Below, piece after piece: positions 6,639 to 14,483 of a DNA stretch of 14,827 nt. Source of the stretch: Lachnospiraceae bacterium (GTDB lineage: Bacteria > Bacillota_A > Clostridia > Lachnospirales > Lachnospiraceae); assembly GCA_009774465.1 (NCBI GenBank), contig VSNT01000097.1, positions 1 through 14,827 of the forward strand. The letters run 5' to 3'. Under the pieces are notes generated by a model. It saw only the letters and a program-made list of their open reading frames with translations, had not been told where the DNA came from and did no database searches. A program made the position numbers and the translations under genes. Within the stretch, counting starts at the first letter, position 1; every line of letters begins with the position of its first letter.

Positions 6639-7667
6639 GTGAAAATTCTTGTAATTTTAACCGGAGGCACGATCGGCAGCCTTATTTCGGATAATGTAAT
6701 CAATGTGAAAGAAGGGGCATCCCTTAAGCTGGTAGAAATGTATCAGGAAAAGGAGGGGAATGACATTGAATTTGAAGTGATTCAGCCTTTAAATATTTTA
6801 AGCGAAAATCTTGATCCCTCCCATTGGGAGAGTTTGTGTGACTGCCTTGACCGGACAGAGCCTGGCAAGTACCAGGGAATTATCATTACCCACGGTTCCG
6901 ATACTCTTTCCTATACAGCCGCTATGATTGGGTTATGCTACAGCCATACAGATATTCCGATTGTGTTAATTGCCAGTAATTATGCCCTTCAGGATGAAAG
7001 AAGCAACGGGTTTGCCAATTTTTATCATGGAGTATGTTTTATCAAAGCAGAAAAGAGAGCAGGGGTTTTTGTTGTTTATCAAAATAATAAAAAAGAAAAT
7101 ATTGTGTATCTGGCAACGAGACTAAAGGAAGCAGATACTTATTTGGACCAGTTTTCCAGTTTTGGAGGAGTGGATTTTGGAAAGATGACGGAAAATGGTT
7201 TTTTTGAAACCATTCATGACCAAAATCCTGCAAAACAGGAAATGCAGATGCAGGCGGAAAAATGGAGAATGGAAAAATTCCGTTATACTAAAAAAGTTTT
7301 GCTGATTTCTTCCTACCCCGGACTTGATTACAATAATATTTCTCTGGATTCCCATATTGGCGCAGTACTGTTTGCCACCTATCATTCTGCAACGGTATGT
7401 GGAGGAACCGGGCAATGTCCGGTAGAAAGCTTTTTAAAAAGATGTAAAGAGGGGGGAATTCCGGTTTATGCATGTTCCTTTAAACCGGTAGAGGATTTCT
7501 ATGCCACCAGCACAGCGCTTTTATGCCAGGGGGTGATACCTCTTTTCAATATTTCTACAGAAGCGGCGTATGCAAAGCTGATTCTTGCATATAATCAGCC
7601 AATTCATGACAGGGAAGCATTTATGAAGGAGAATATTTTTTATGAAATACTTCCGGCTTTGAAATAG
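6639..7667 (+). CDS. Asparaginase-family amidohydrolase, cytoplasmic (GTG start)
   Basis: Probably hydrolyses L-asparagine to aspartate and ammonia. 342 residues, the usual bacterial length, without a signal peptide. The N-terminal motif ILTGGTIGS places the nucleophile at T11. The second catalytic motif reads ITHGSDT (H85-T89), so the family threonine matching E. coli T89 is S87, with D88 next to it; the triad lysine is probably K136 or K139, in a region too gapped to align by eye. The C-terminal half (from about 215) has the small second-domain pattern. GTG at 6639 has a purine SD (GGAAAGGG, 6623-6630) eight bases upstream. It sits alone between the ilvC terminator and the leuC promoter; I found no convincing promoter of its own. 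Other amidohydrolases of the fold (glutaminase, GatD-type) are less likely because no extra N-terminal domain is present. Confidence 0.8.
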   Translation: MKILVILTGGTIGSLISDNVINVKEGASLKLVEMYQEKEGNDIEFEVIQPLNILSENLDPSHWESLCDCLDRTEPGKYQGIIITHGSDTLSYTAAMIGLCYSHTDIPIVLIASNYALQDERSNGFANFYHGVCFIKAEKRAGVFVVYQNNKKENIVYLATRLKEADTYLDQFSSFGGVDFGKMTENGFFETIHDQNPAKQEMQMQAEKWRMEKFRYTKKVLLISSYPGLDYNNISLDSHIGAVLFATYHSATVCGGTGQCPVESFLKRCKEGGIPVYACSFKPVEDFYATSTALLCQGVIPLFNISTEAAYAKLILAYNQPIHDREAFMKENIFYEILPALK

Positions 7668-7691
7668 CGGCGAAAGTAAATAAAAAATTAT

Positions 7692-7720
7692 TTTTCAAAC
7701 CCAAAATTCTGTGTTAAAAT
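7692..7720 (+). promoter_or_regulatory. Candidate extended -10 promoter for leuCD
   Basis: TTTTCA (7692-7697, 4/6), a 17-base spacer and TAAAAT (7715-7720, 5/6) preceded by TG at 7712-7713. The string TGTTAAAAT is identical to that in the ilvN2 promoter. Predicted start is near 7727, giving a leader of about 41 nt before the ATG at 7768. A sequence at 7738-7752 has a perfect right half of the CodY consensus (GAAAATT) but four mismatches overall. Confidence 0.5.
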
Positions 7721-7767
7721 CTAACTTGGTGAGTGAAAATGAATTGAAAATTGTGGAGGTAATGAGT

Positions 7768-9033
7768 ATGGGAATGACAATGACTCAGAAAATACTTGCG
7801 GCACATGCCGGACTTGATAAAGTGGAAGCAGGACAGTTGATAGAAGCTGATTTGGATCTTGTTCTTGGAAACGATATTACAAGTCCTGTGGCAATTAAAG
7901 AAATGGATAAAATGAAGGTGAAAGGTGTTTTTGACAAAGACAAGATCGCTCTTGTTCCTGATCATTTTGTTCCCAATAAGGATATAAAGTCGGCAGAGCA
8001 TTGTAAATGTGTGAGAGAGTTTGCACGCCGCAATGAAATTACAAATTATTTTGAAGTTGGCGAGATGGGAATTGAACATGCGCTTCTGCCTGAAAAGGGG
8101 CTTACGGTAGCGGGGGATGTGATTATCGGCGCTGATTCCCATACCTGTACCTATGGAGCCCTTGGCGCCTTTTCGACAGGGGTGGGAAGTACGGATATGG
8201 CAGCCGGAATGGCTACCGGCAAGGCATGGTTTAAAGTGCCTTCGGCAATTAAATTCAATTTAATTGGAAAGCCAAATCAATGGGTAAGCGGCAAGGATGT
8301 GATTTTACATATTATCGGAATGATCGGTGTGGACGGTGCTTTGTATAAATCTATGGAATTCACAGGAGAAGGGGTGAAAAACCTTTCTATGGATGACCGG
8401 TTTACGATTGCCAATATGGCCATTGAGGCAGGTGGGAAAAATGGGATTTTTCCTGTAGACGATCTTGCTGTTTCCTATATGAAGGAACATTCCGATAAAC
8501 CTTATACTGTTTATGAGGCGGATGAGGACGCGGTTTATGATGAGGAATATACCATTGATTTAAGTACTCTTCGTCCAACCATTGCGTTTCCCCATCTTCC
8601 TGAAAATACAAAGACAATAGACCAGATTACCGAGGAAATTAAGATTGATCAGGTAGTGATTGGTTCCTGCACCAATGGACGAATTGATGATATGAGGACT
8701 GCCGCCAAAGTTTTAAAGGGCAGACATGTTGCCAAAGGCATGCGCTGCATTGTGATTCCTGCAACACAGGCAGTTTATTTACAGGCAATGGAAGAGGGAC
8801 TTTTGAAAATATTTGTTGAGGCAGGCGCTGTTGTAAGCACCCCTACCTGCGGTCCCTGTCTTGGAGGGTATATGGGCATCCTTGCAGAAGGAGAAAAATG
8901 TGTTTCTACTACAAACCGCAATTTTGTGGGACGTATGGGACATGTAAATTCTGCAATTTTTCTTGCAAGTCCTGCCATAGCGGCTGCAAGTGCTGTCACG
9001 GGAAAGATTTCCTGTCCCTGTGAGTTTATGTAA
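7768..9033 (+). CDS. leuC: 3-isopropylmalate dehydratase large subunit
   Basis: Forms with LeuD the [4Fe-4S] isomerase converting 2-isopropylmalate to 3-isopropylmalate in leucine synthesis. 421 residues, the shorter archaeal/HacA-like class rather than the roughly 465-residue E. coli type. The start MGMTMTQKILAAHAG matches the family, and GGAGG (7755-7759) lies eight bases before the ATG at 7768; ATG 7762 is too close to the SD and GTG 7711 would add unrelated residues. Cluster cysteines are C301 (GSCTNGR), C361 and C364 (TPTCGPC). Other aconitase-family signatures are DSHTCTYGALGAFSTGVGS and LGNDITSPVAI. leuD follows after 38 bases. A homoaconitase or methylmalate isomerase would look alike; the adjacent valine-pathway genes favour leucine synthesis. 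Confidence 0.92.
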   Translation: MGMTMTQKILAAHAGLDKVEAGQLIEADLDLVLGNDITSPVAIKEMDKMKVKGVFDKDKIALVPDHFVPNKDIKSAEHCKCVREFARRNEITNYFEVGEMGIEHALLPEKGLTVAGDVIIGADSHTCTYGALGAFSTGVGSTDMAAGMATGKAWFKVPSAIKFNLIGKPNQWVSGKDVILHIIGMIGVDGALYKSMEFTGEGVKNLSMDDRFTIANMAIEAGGKNGIFPVDDLAVSYMKEHSDKPYTVYEADEDAVYDEEYTIDLSTLRPTIAFPHLPENTKTIDQITEEIKIDQVVIGSCTNGRIDDMRTAAKVLKGRHVAKGMRCIVIPATQAVYLQAMEEGLLKIFVEAGAVVSTPTCGPCLGGYMGILAEGEKCVSTTNRNFVGRMGHVNSAIFLASPAIAAASAVTGKISCPCEFM

Positions 9034-9071
9034 AGTTAAGAAGAAGTCTGAATGTAGAAAGGAAACAGAAC

Positions 9072-9560
9072 ATGAAAGCAGCAAAAGGAATTGTATTTAA
9101 ATACGGAGATAATGTTGATACGGATGTGATTATTCCTGCCAGATATCTGAATTCATCAGAACCTGCTTATCTTGCAGCTCATTGTATGGAAGATATTGAT
9201 AAGGATTTCATTAAAAAGGTAAAGCAGGGTGATATTATTGTGGCAGATAAAAATTTTGGCTGCGGTTCCTCCAGGGAACATGCACCTATTGCCATCAAGG
9301 CTGCAGGTGTCAGTTGTGTGATTGCAGAAACCTTTGCAAGGATTTTCTACCGGAATGCAATTAATATCGGTCTTCCCATTATTGAATGTCCTGAAGCCTC
9401 CAAAGGGATTGAGAATGGGGATGAGGTTTCCATAGACTTTGATACCGGCATGATTAAAAATCTCACAAAGGGAACGGAGTTTAAGGGGCAGGCATTTCCT
9501 GAATTCATGCAGAAAATCATTGCGGCAGAAGGCCTGATAAACTATATTAACCAAAAGTAA
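9072..9560 (+). CDS. leuD: 3-isopropylmalate dehydratase small subunit
   Basis: Swivel-domain partner of LeuC; it supplies substrate-binding residues to the shared active site. 162 residues, matching the short class that pairs with the LeuC found here. Signature motifs: DNVDTDVIIPARYL near the N-terminus, DKNFGCGSSREHAP in the middle, and ETFARIFYRNAINIGLP. The ATG at 9072 has an AAAGGA SD about seven bases upstream. The protein is complete and ends in a normal stop. A weak hairpin and a candidate promoter for the next gene follow, so leuCD is probably a two-gene unit. Confidence 0.93.
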   Translation: MKAAKGIVFKYGDNVDTDVIIPARYLNSSEPAYLAAHCMEDIDKDFIKKVKQGDIIVADKNFGCGSSREHAPIAIKAAGVSCVIAETFARIFYRNAINIGLPIIECPEASKGIENGDEVSIDFDTGMIKNLTKGTEFKGQAFPEFMQKIIAAEGLINYINQK

Positions 9561-9568
9561 CGGTTTCG

Positions 9569-9612
9569 TTCACAGGATAGACACATTTGCCTGATATGAT
9601 GTGTTTTGTGAA
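9569..9612 (+). terminator. Imperfect hairpin after leuD, possible weak terminator
   Basis: Outer stem TTCACA (9569-9574) with TGTGAA (9607-9612), an asymmetric internal loop, and inner stem ACACAT (9581-9586) with ATGTGT (9599-9604). There is no T-run directly after it, so it may instead be an mRNA-end structure or chance. Confidence 0.25.
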
Positions 9613-9634
9613 TGCATTTATACACTTTAATAAT
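9606..9634 (+). promoter_or_regulatory. Candidate promoter for the SurA-like gene
   Basis: TTGTGA (9606-9611, 4/6), a 17-base spacer and AATAAT (9629-9634, 5/6). The area is AT-rich and several registers are possible. The following SD is a strong AGGAGG at 9651-9656. Confidence 0.4.
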
Positions 9635-9666
9635 AATTGATTTTTAATTGAGGAGGAAATTTCCAA

Positions 9667-10962
9667 ATGTCCAAGAAAGATACGCCTGAAGTGAATACAA
9701 CTCAAAAGGTTCAGACGAAATATGACCGCAAGATGGAAGCCAGAAGGCAGCAGAAAATAAAGGAGCAGAAGGAAGAAAAAATAACGAAAGCTGTTACAGC
9801 GGTTATTGGGATCGGACTTGCAGCAGTTATTATTATTTCAATTGCTGTTTCTGTGATCAGCAAGAGCAATGCGGTAAATGGAACCTATGTTAAAATCGGG
9901 GAGCATGAATTATCTCAGGCAGAATATGATTACTATTACCAGACTACCGTCAATAACTATCTGACCAGTTATGCGTCTATTTTACCTTATTTTGGGGTGG
10001 ATACGTCTGTGGATTTTGACAAGCAGGAATATATGGGAAGCGGCATGACCTGGAAAGATATGTTTGATGAGATGACTGTAGAACAGATTAAGCAGAATAA
10101 GGCTATGATTGATGATGCGCAAAAAACAGGTTTCAGCTATGATGCAGCGGAAGATTATGCCGGTTTTGTAAGCAGTCTTGAGCAGGGAGCAGCTTCTGCC
10201 GGGTTAAACATAAAACAGTACTATAAAGAAAACTTTGGTGAGTATGCTACCGAAAAAAATATGGAACCCTTTATTAAAGAAAGTTTACTGGCAGGCGCCT
10301 ATTATAATGAGCTGATTACCCAAAATACTCCTGCTGAAGATGAAATTAAAGCTTACTATGAGGAAAATAAGCAAAGCTATGACAGAGTTAATTACAGGAG
10401 TTTTACATTCCAGGCGGAAGTAGAAGAGGGAACTGAAGAAGATGCAGTCAGCACAGCAATGGATGAGGCTGAGAAAAAAGCAGATGCAATGCTGAAAGAG
10501 CGTGAAAATGGCGCAGATTTTGAACAGCTTTGTATTGAAAATGCTTCTGAAGAAGAAAAAGCTGATTATGAAGATACTGAGACAGAGCACTGTTTAAGTG
10601 AAGGGAAAAATTATTCCGGAATTACTTCCACTTCTGTGGCAGCATGGCTTTTTGAAGAAGGACGCACTCAGGGTGATCTTACAGTGATCAGGGATGATAA
10701 TGCACAGGTATGCTATGTAGTTGAGTTTTTAGAGAGATATTTTGATGAAGTGGATAATACTGCAATCTCAAATACAATTGCAAGTCAGAAAGCAGCGGAC
10801 TATATTAATAGCCTTGTGGAAAATTATCAAGTGGTTGATGTAAAAGGTGAACTTAAGTATCTGACAATTCCTGAACAGGATACCGAAGCAGAGCAGGTTA
10901 ATGAAAATTCTGAGGATGCTGCTGACGGAGAAGACGTGAGCAGTACAGATGAAACGGAATAA
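9667..10962 (+). CDS. Membrane-anchored SurA/PrsA-like folding factor
   Basis: Probably an extracytoplasmic chaperone of the SurA_N / parvulin-type foldase group. 431 residues: a strongly charged cytoplasmic N-terminus (1-40, many K, R, E, Q), one hydrophobic anchor at about 42-64, and a long extracellular part. Residues about 70-215 look like a SurA N-terminal helical domain (ELSQAEYDYYYQ; KQYYKENFGEYATEKNMEPFIKE in pattern). About 215-370 resembles a parvulin PPIase domain (EIKAYYEENKQSYDRVNYRSF, then ADFEQLC). The usual GG-LG segment after that domain's helix is absent, so isomerase activity may be lost. The last 40 residues are acidic and low-complexity. There is no lipobox, unlike PrsA. 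It is flanked by a candidate promoter and a terminator, so it appears monocistronic. The family call is by pattern and moderate. Confidence 0.6.
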   Translation: MSKKDTPEVNTTQKVQTKYDRKMEARRQQKIKEQKEEKITKAVTAVIGIGLAAVIIISIAVSVISKSNAVNGTYVKIGEHELSQAEYDYYYQTTVNNYLTSYASILPYFGVDTSVDFDKQEYMGSGMTWKDMFDEMTVEQIKQNKAMIDDAQKTGFSYDAAEDYAGFVSSLEQGAASAGLNIKQYYKENFGEYATEKNMEPFIKESLLAGAYYNELITQNTPAEDEIKAYYEENKQSYDRVNYRSFTFQAEVEEGTEEDAVSTAMDEAEKKADAMLKERENGADFEQLCIENASEEEKADYEDTETEHCLSEGKNYSGITSTSVAAWLFEEGRTQGDLTVIRDDNAQVCYVVEFLERYFDEVDNTAISNTIASQKAADYINSLVENYQVVDVKGELKYLTIPEQDTEAEQVNENSEDAADGEDVSSTDETE

Positions 10963-10990
10963 GTTGACATAAAATAATTATGTAAACTAT

Positions 10991-11032
10991 AAAACAGGGA
11001 CTTATAAGTAAAAATTTAAGCCCCTGTTTTTT
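10991..11032. terminator. Bidirectional terminator between convergent genes
   Basis: AAAACAGGG (10991-10999) pairs with CCCTGTTTT (11022-11030), continued inward by CTTA/TAAG after one A-C mismatch. T-run on the + side runs to 11032; on the - strand the stem is also followed by TTTTA. It serves the SurA-like gene and the histidine phosphatase, whose stop codon adjoins it at 11033. Confidence 0.85.
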
Positions 11033-11815
11033 CTAGCCTTCAAAAACAGTAGAAAAGGAACCTGCTGTGGAAAGGGGTTCACCGCCTTTAAGCAGATGAT
11101 GTACATCACCGATTGCCTGGGCTCTGAAATAAGCTTCTTTTCCCCATCGCTCTTCACTGTTTAGGACAGTAATAGAGGTAGTTGGTAAAAAGATACCATG
11201 TACAAGCAGTGGAAATGGTATATTAAGCAAATGAGAAAGAATCACGCAGGTAATGCCAAGATGACAGAAAAATACAAGGCATGGTGAACCTGTATCCGGT
11301 ACATTTCCAAAAGGATTCAAGTCGGAGGGAGAAACAGTACTTGAAATAAATCGTTCCTTGGCATCAGGCATCTGATAATAGTGATTTTTACGCTGATAGC
11401 CATAGGATTCCAGCAGTTCATCCATGTTTTGACATACCGACTGATAAGCGGAAGCAATCATGGGATTCTGGCTGGGAATTTGTGCATTTACCCACTTACT
11501 GGGATCCAGCATCAGCGGATCATCACTCCAGCAGGAGGGGACAAAGTCCCAGGGAACCCCTTGTTTACCGGTGACAGGATCATCAACAGGATAGAAAAAT
11601 TCCTTAATCCAGTCTATCGTCTGTGCTGTGCGGTTCATTTTCTTCAAGGTGCATGATGCGGTGTCCCTGGCGCGCCCCAGAGGAGAACAGTAAAACTTTG
11701 TTACATTCCATTTACTGATTCTTTCAGCCAAAAGCTCTGCTTCACGCCAGCCTTTTTCAGTTAATGTATCATTTACATAATCAGGTTCGCCGTGGCGGAC
11801 GAATATAAGTCTCAT
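11033..11815 (-). CDS. Histidine phosphatase family protein (phosphoglycerate mutase-like)
   Basis: 260 residues with the branch-1 histidine-phosphatase pattern. It has VRHGEP with phospho-acceptor H8 between R7 and E10, then SPLGRARDTA (R48/R50, phosphate-binding arginine region), and the second catalytic histidine H185 in FFCHLGIT. It is about 50 residues longer than simple CobC or GpmB types; the extra sequence (about 75-175: WDFVPSCWSDDP, YQMPDAKERF) separates the two catalytic parts and probably forms a substrate lid. The substrate cannot be read from sequence. ATG has the SD AAAGGAG just upstream on the - strand. It is convergent with the SurA-like gene and divergent from the NusG-domain gene, hence its own transcription unit. 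It is most likely a phosphatase rather than a mutase, because mutase-specific motifs were not evident. Confidence 0.82.
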   Translation of the reverse strand: MRLIFVRHGEPDYVNDTLTEKGWREAELLAERISKWNVTKFYCSPLGRARDTASCTLKKMNRTAQTIDWIKEFFYPVDDPVTGKQGVPWDFVPSCWSDDPLMLDPSKWVNAQIPSQNPMIASAYQSVCQNMDELLESYGYQRKNHYYQMPDAKERFISSTVSPSDLNPFGNVPDTGSPCLVFFCHLGITCVILSHLLNIPFPLLVHGIFLPTTSITVLNSEERWGKEAYFRAQAIGDVHHLLKGGEPLSTAGSFSTVFEG

Positions 11816-11854
11816 GATAAACTCCTTTCCAATTCATCTGAATGTTTCAGCCAA

Positions 11855-11883
11855 ATCGTAACATAATGAATGGGGAAAGTCCA
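11855..11883 (-). promoter_or_regulatory. Candidate promoter for the histidine phosphatase gene
   Basis: On the - strand: TGGACT (11878-11883), a 17-base spacer and TACGAT (11855-11860), preceded by TG in extended -10 position. Four of six matches at each hexamer; weak. Confidence 0.3.
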
Positions 11884-11904
11884 GATATTCCTTGATAAAA
11901 GTGC

Positions 11905-11933
11905 TTGAAACGTATGTTCGATTATGCTAGAAT
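11905..11933 (+). promoter_or_regulatory. Extended -10 promoter for the NusG-domain-II / Gx / ruvAB unit
   Basis: TTGAAA (11905-11910), a 17-base spacer and TAGAAT (11928-11933) preceded by TG at 11925-11926: 5/6 at each hexamer plus extended -10. The predicted start, six or seven bases after the -10, falls at about 11940, which is the first base of the ATG of the next gene. Confidence 0.7.
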
Positions 11934-11939
11934 GATTTT

Positions 11940-12314
11940 ATGAACAAGTTAAAAAAAGACATGATTCTTATATTAAGTTTTTTAATAGCAGCCTTTTTCA
12001 TATGGCTTTTTCCTTCTTTTTTTGAAAAAGAAGGACCTGCTCTTGTGAAAGTGATACAGGATGGACAGGAAACGGGGGCTTATTCTCTTTTGGAAGATCA
12101 GACAGTTTTTATTCCCTGGGGTGATGAAAATTATAACCTTTTATTTATCAGCGGCGGAGAGGCGTCTGTTTCTGACGCTGACTGTCCTGACGGATTGTGT
12201 GTAAAAGCGCGCAGTATTTCAAAGAGCGGTGAGAGTATTATCTGCCTGCCTCATAAGCTGGTAATACAAATAGAATCAAAGGAGGAAGGTGCACTGGATG
12301 CAGTCACTTACTGA
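11940..12314 (+). CDS. NusG domain II-containing membrane protein
   Basis: 124 residues, role unknown. A short basic N-terminus (KLKKD) and one hydrophobic segment (about 8-28) anchor the rest outside the membrane. The outer part is a NusG domain II-like beta domain with the family cysteine pattern DCPDGLC (C82, C87) and ICLP (C102), suggesting disulphide or metal chemistry. The start is chosen because a TAG lies in frame at 11928. There is no SD upstream of 11940 nor before the alternative Met at 11961, and the predicted transcription start coincides with the ATG. Its end overlaps the Gx-transporter gene by 17 bases. This pair recurs in Firmicutes, often beside isoprenoid or Rnf/FMN genes (family knowledge), but its function is not established. 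Confidence 0.8.
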   Translation: MNKLKKDMILILSFLIAAFFIWLFPSFFEKEGPALVKVIQDGQETGAYSLLEDQTVFIPWGDENYNLLFISGGEASVSDADCPDGLCVKARSISKSGESIICLPHKLVIQIESKEEGALDAVTY

Positions 12315-12864
12315 GAAGCCAAAGCAAAAATCATCTGAGGAAAAAGAGCAGGTTCGCATAGGCAGAACTGCTTTTTTGGGGCTGCTGCTTGCTTTTGCGC
12401 TGATTCTTTCCTATATAGAGACGTTGATTCCCTTTCAAAGCGGGATTCCGGGAATAAAGCTTGGGCTGGCTAACCTTGCTGTTATCCTCGGCCTTTACTT
12501 ATTTGGATGGAAAGAGGCGCTGCTTCTTACCACCTTAAAGGCGCTGTTAAGCGGCCTTTTGTTTGGAAATTTGTTTATGATTTTGTATTCACTGGCAGGA
12601 GCATGGCTTAGCTGCATTATCATGATTTTTATGAAAAAAAGCAGCTGGTTCCATCTGCCTGTAGTAAGCGGCTCCGGAGGAGTGATGCATAATGTGGGGC
12701 AGCTTATTGTTGCGGCATTTGTTGTAAAAACATATGGAGTTTTATACTATGCGCCAGTTCTTATTGTTGCCGGGCTGGGGGTAGGGCTTTTAATTGGAGC
12801 TGCTGCTTCTTTTGTTCTGCCCTATATTCAAAATATTATGTGGAAAGGAACTTCTTATAGATGA
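12298..12864 (+). CDS. Gx transporter family / heptaprenyl diphosphate synthase component I-like membrane protein
   Basis: 188 residues, integral membrane protein with a roughly 22-residue polar, charged N-terminus followed by about five or six hydrophobic segments. The motif GIPGIKLGLANL after the first segment is typical of the Pfam Hpre_diP_synt_I family, which is often named heptaprenyl diphosphate synthase component I but looks like a small-molecule transporter or ECF S-component. The ATG at 12298 is preferred: GGAGG at 12281-12285 lies 12 bases upstream (or AAGG 12286-12289 eight bases), whereas GTG at 12289 would be only three bases from it. It overlaps the NusG-domain gene by 17 bases and ruvA by ATGA, so all three are probably translationally coupled. 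Substrate unknown. Confidence 0.8.
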   Translation: MQSLTEKPKQKSSEEKEQVRIGRTAFLGLLLAFALILSYIETLIPFQSGIPGIKLGLANLAVILGLYLFGWKEALLLTTLKALLSGLLFGNLFMILYSLAGAWLSCIIMIFMKKSSWFHLPVVSGSGGVMHNVGQLIVAAFVVKTYGVLYYAPVLIVAGLGVGLLIGAAASFVLPYIQNIMWKGTSYR

Positions 12865-13463
12865 TCGGATTTGTAAAAGGCAGAATTGATGAAATTACAG
12901 AAGATAATGTGGTGGTGGATATAGGGGGGATCGGCTGTAATGTTAAAATTTCAGGTGAAACGGCAGCGCAGCTTTCCGGAATAAATGGGGAGGTTAAGCT
13001 TTACACCTATACCTGTGTCAGGGAAGATTCGTTTCAACTTTATGGTTTTCTGACCAGGGATGACCTGGAAATATTTAAGAAGCTGATTACGGTAAATGGA
13101 ATCGGACCGAAAGGCGGACTTGCAATTCTATCTGTGATGAGTGCGGACAATTTGAGATTTGCCATTATATCAGGGGATGCGGCGGCAATTGCAAAAGCGC
13201 CGGGGATCGGGAAAAAGACAGCAGAGAGGGTTATTTTAGATCTAAAAGATAAAGTTTCCATAGAGGATACATTTGTTTCAGGAAAAATGACGCAGTCAAA
13301 TGAAAAAACAGCGGATAATCAGGCGAAAAAGGAGGCGGTGGAGGCGCTTACAGCACTTGGGTATTCCGCTTCTGACGCATTGCGTGCGGTAAATATGGTT
13401 TCATTTGAAGAAGGTATGAGTGTGGAGACAATTTTAAAACTTGCACTTAAGAATATGTTTTAA
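12861..13463 (+). CDS. ruvA: Holliday junction branch migration protein RuvA
   Basis: DNA-binding subunit that clamps Holliday junctions and loads RuvB. 200 residues, the normal length. Domain I (1-65) is an OB fold starting MIGFVKGRID, with ending YTCVREDSFQLYGF. Domain II carries two helix-hairpin-helix motifs, NGIGPKGGLAIL (about 79-90) and APGIGKKTAERVI (about 114-126). A flexible linker rich in K, T and N follows, then domain III (about 153-200, KEAVEALTALGYS), which contacts RuvB. The start overlaps the previous stop as ATGA. ruvB follows after 21 bases. ruvC is not in the window. Confidence 0.97.
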   Translation: MIGFVKGRIDEITEDNVVVDIGGIGCNVKISGETAAQLSGINGEVKLYTYTCVREDSFQLYGFLTRDDLEIFKKLITVNGIGPKGGLAILSVMSADNLRFAIISGDAAAIAKAPGIGKKTAERVILDLKDKVSIEDTFVSGKMTQSNEKTADNQAKKEAVEALTALGYSASDALRAVNMVSFEEGMSVETILKLALKNMF

Positions 13464-13484
13464 ACAGTATGGAGCACAAGATAT

Positions 13485-14483
13485 ATGGTTAAGAGAATGA
13501 TAGAGACCAACTTGCAGGAAGAAGATGTCAAAATGGAAGGAACGCTTCGTCCTCAGAAACTGAATGACTATATTGGTCAATCAAAAATAAAGGATAGCCT
13601 GAAAATATATATAGAAGCGGCTAAACAAAGAAATGATTCTCTGGATCACGTTCTTTTTTACGGGCCGCCCGGCCTTGGGAAAACTACCCTTGCAGGAATT
13701 ATTGCAAACGAAATGGGAGTTAATATGAAGGTCACCAGCGGACCGGCAATAGAAAAGCCCGGGGAAATGGCAGCAATTCTTAATAATCTGCAGGAAGGAG
13801 ATCTTTTGTTTGTAGATGAGATTCACAGGCTGAATCGTCAGGTGGAAGAAGTACTTTATCCTGCAATGGAAGATTTTGTGATAGACATTATGATAGGGAA
13901 AGGTCCTACAGCCCGTTCCATTCGTCTGGATCTTCCTCACTTTACTTTGGTGGGAGCAACCACCAGGGCCGGTCTTTTAACAGCACCCTTACGGGATCGG
14001 TTTGGAATTATCCACAGACTTGAATTTTATACGGTGGAGGAGCTGCAGACCATCATTATGCATTCTGCCCGTATTTTGCACGCGCCGGTTGAGGCGGCGG
14101 GAGCAATGGAAATGGCCAAAAGAAGCAGAGGGACGCCCAGACTGGCCAACAGAATCTTAAAGCGGGTAAGAGACTATGCGCAGGTCAAGCATGATGGAAT
14201 TATTACGGAGCAGGTTGCCATGACTGCACTGGACTTAATGGATGTGGACAAGATGGGGCTTGATCATATTGACAGGAACATTTTGCTTAGCATGATTCAG
14301 AAGTTCAGCGGCGGCCCGGTGGGATTAGATACCCTTGCGGCAGCAATTGGCGAGGACTCCGGAACAATAGAAGATGTATATGAACCATATCTTCTGAAAA
14401 ATGGATTCATTAACCGTACCCCCAGAGGAAGAGTGGTGACAGAACTGGCTTATCATCATTTGGGACTTGAAATTTCTGAATAA
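13485..14483 (+). CDS. ruvB: Holliday junction branch migration ATPase RuvB
   Basis: AAA+ hexameric motor that drives branch migration with RuvA. 332 residues, normal length. Walker A GPPGLGKTT (K66, T67), Walker B LLFVDEIHR (D111, E112), sensor 1 GATTRAGLL (about 158-165), arginine finger R170 in PLRDRFG, and sensor 2 RGTPRLANR (R219). The C-terminal winged helix ends in TPRGRVVTELAYHHLG. The ATG at 13485 has GGAG at 13471-13474; a Met five codons in (M5) lacks an equally good SD. It is co-transcribed with ruvA. A promoter for zapA overlaps its last codons. Confidence 0.97.
   Translation: MVKRMIETNLQEEDVKMEGTLRPQKLNDYIGQSKIKDSLKIYIEAAKQRNDSLDHVLFYGPPGLGKTTLAGIIANEMGVNMKVTSGPAIEKPGEMAAILNNLQEGDLLFVDEIHRLNRQVEEVLYPAMEDFVIDIMIGKGPTARSIRLDLPHFTLVGATTRAGLLTAPLRDRFGIIHRLEFYTVEELQTIIMHSARILHAPVEAAGAMEMAKRSRGTPRLANRILKRVRDYAQVKHDGIITEQVAMTALDLMDVDKMGLDHIDRNILLSMIQKFSGGPVGLDTLAAAIGEDSGTIEDVYEPYLLKNGFINRTPRGRVVTELAYHHLGLEISE

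Noticed and set aside
7711..7767. GTG start for leuC at 7711 and ATG at 7762
   Set aside because: GTG 7711 overlaps the candidate -10 box and has no SD; ATG 7762 is two bases from GGAGG. ATG 7768 fits spacing and family start.
7714..8142. Long antisense open frame opposite the leuC 5' end
   Set aside because: It shadows the leuC codon pattern, has no SD or recognisable domain, and crosses a strongly supported gene.
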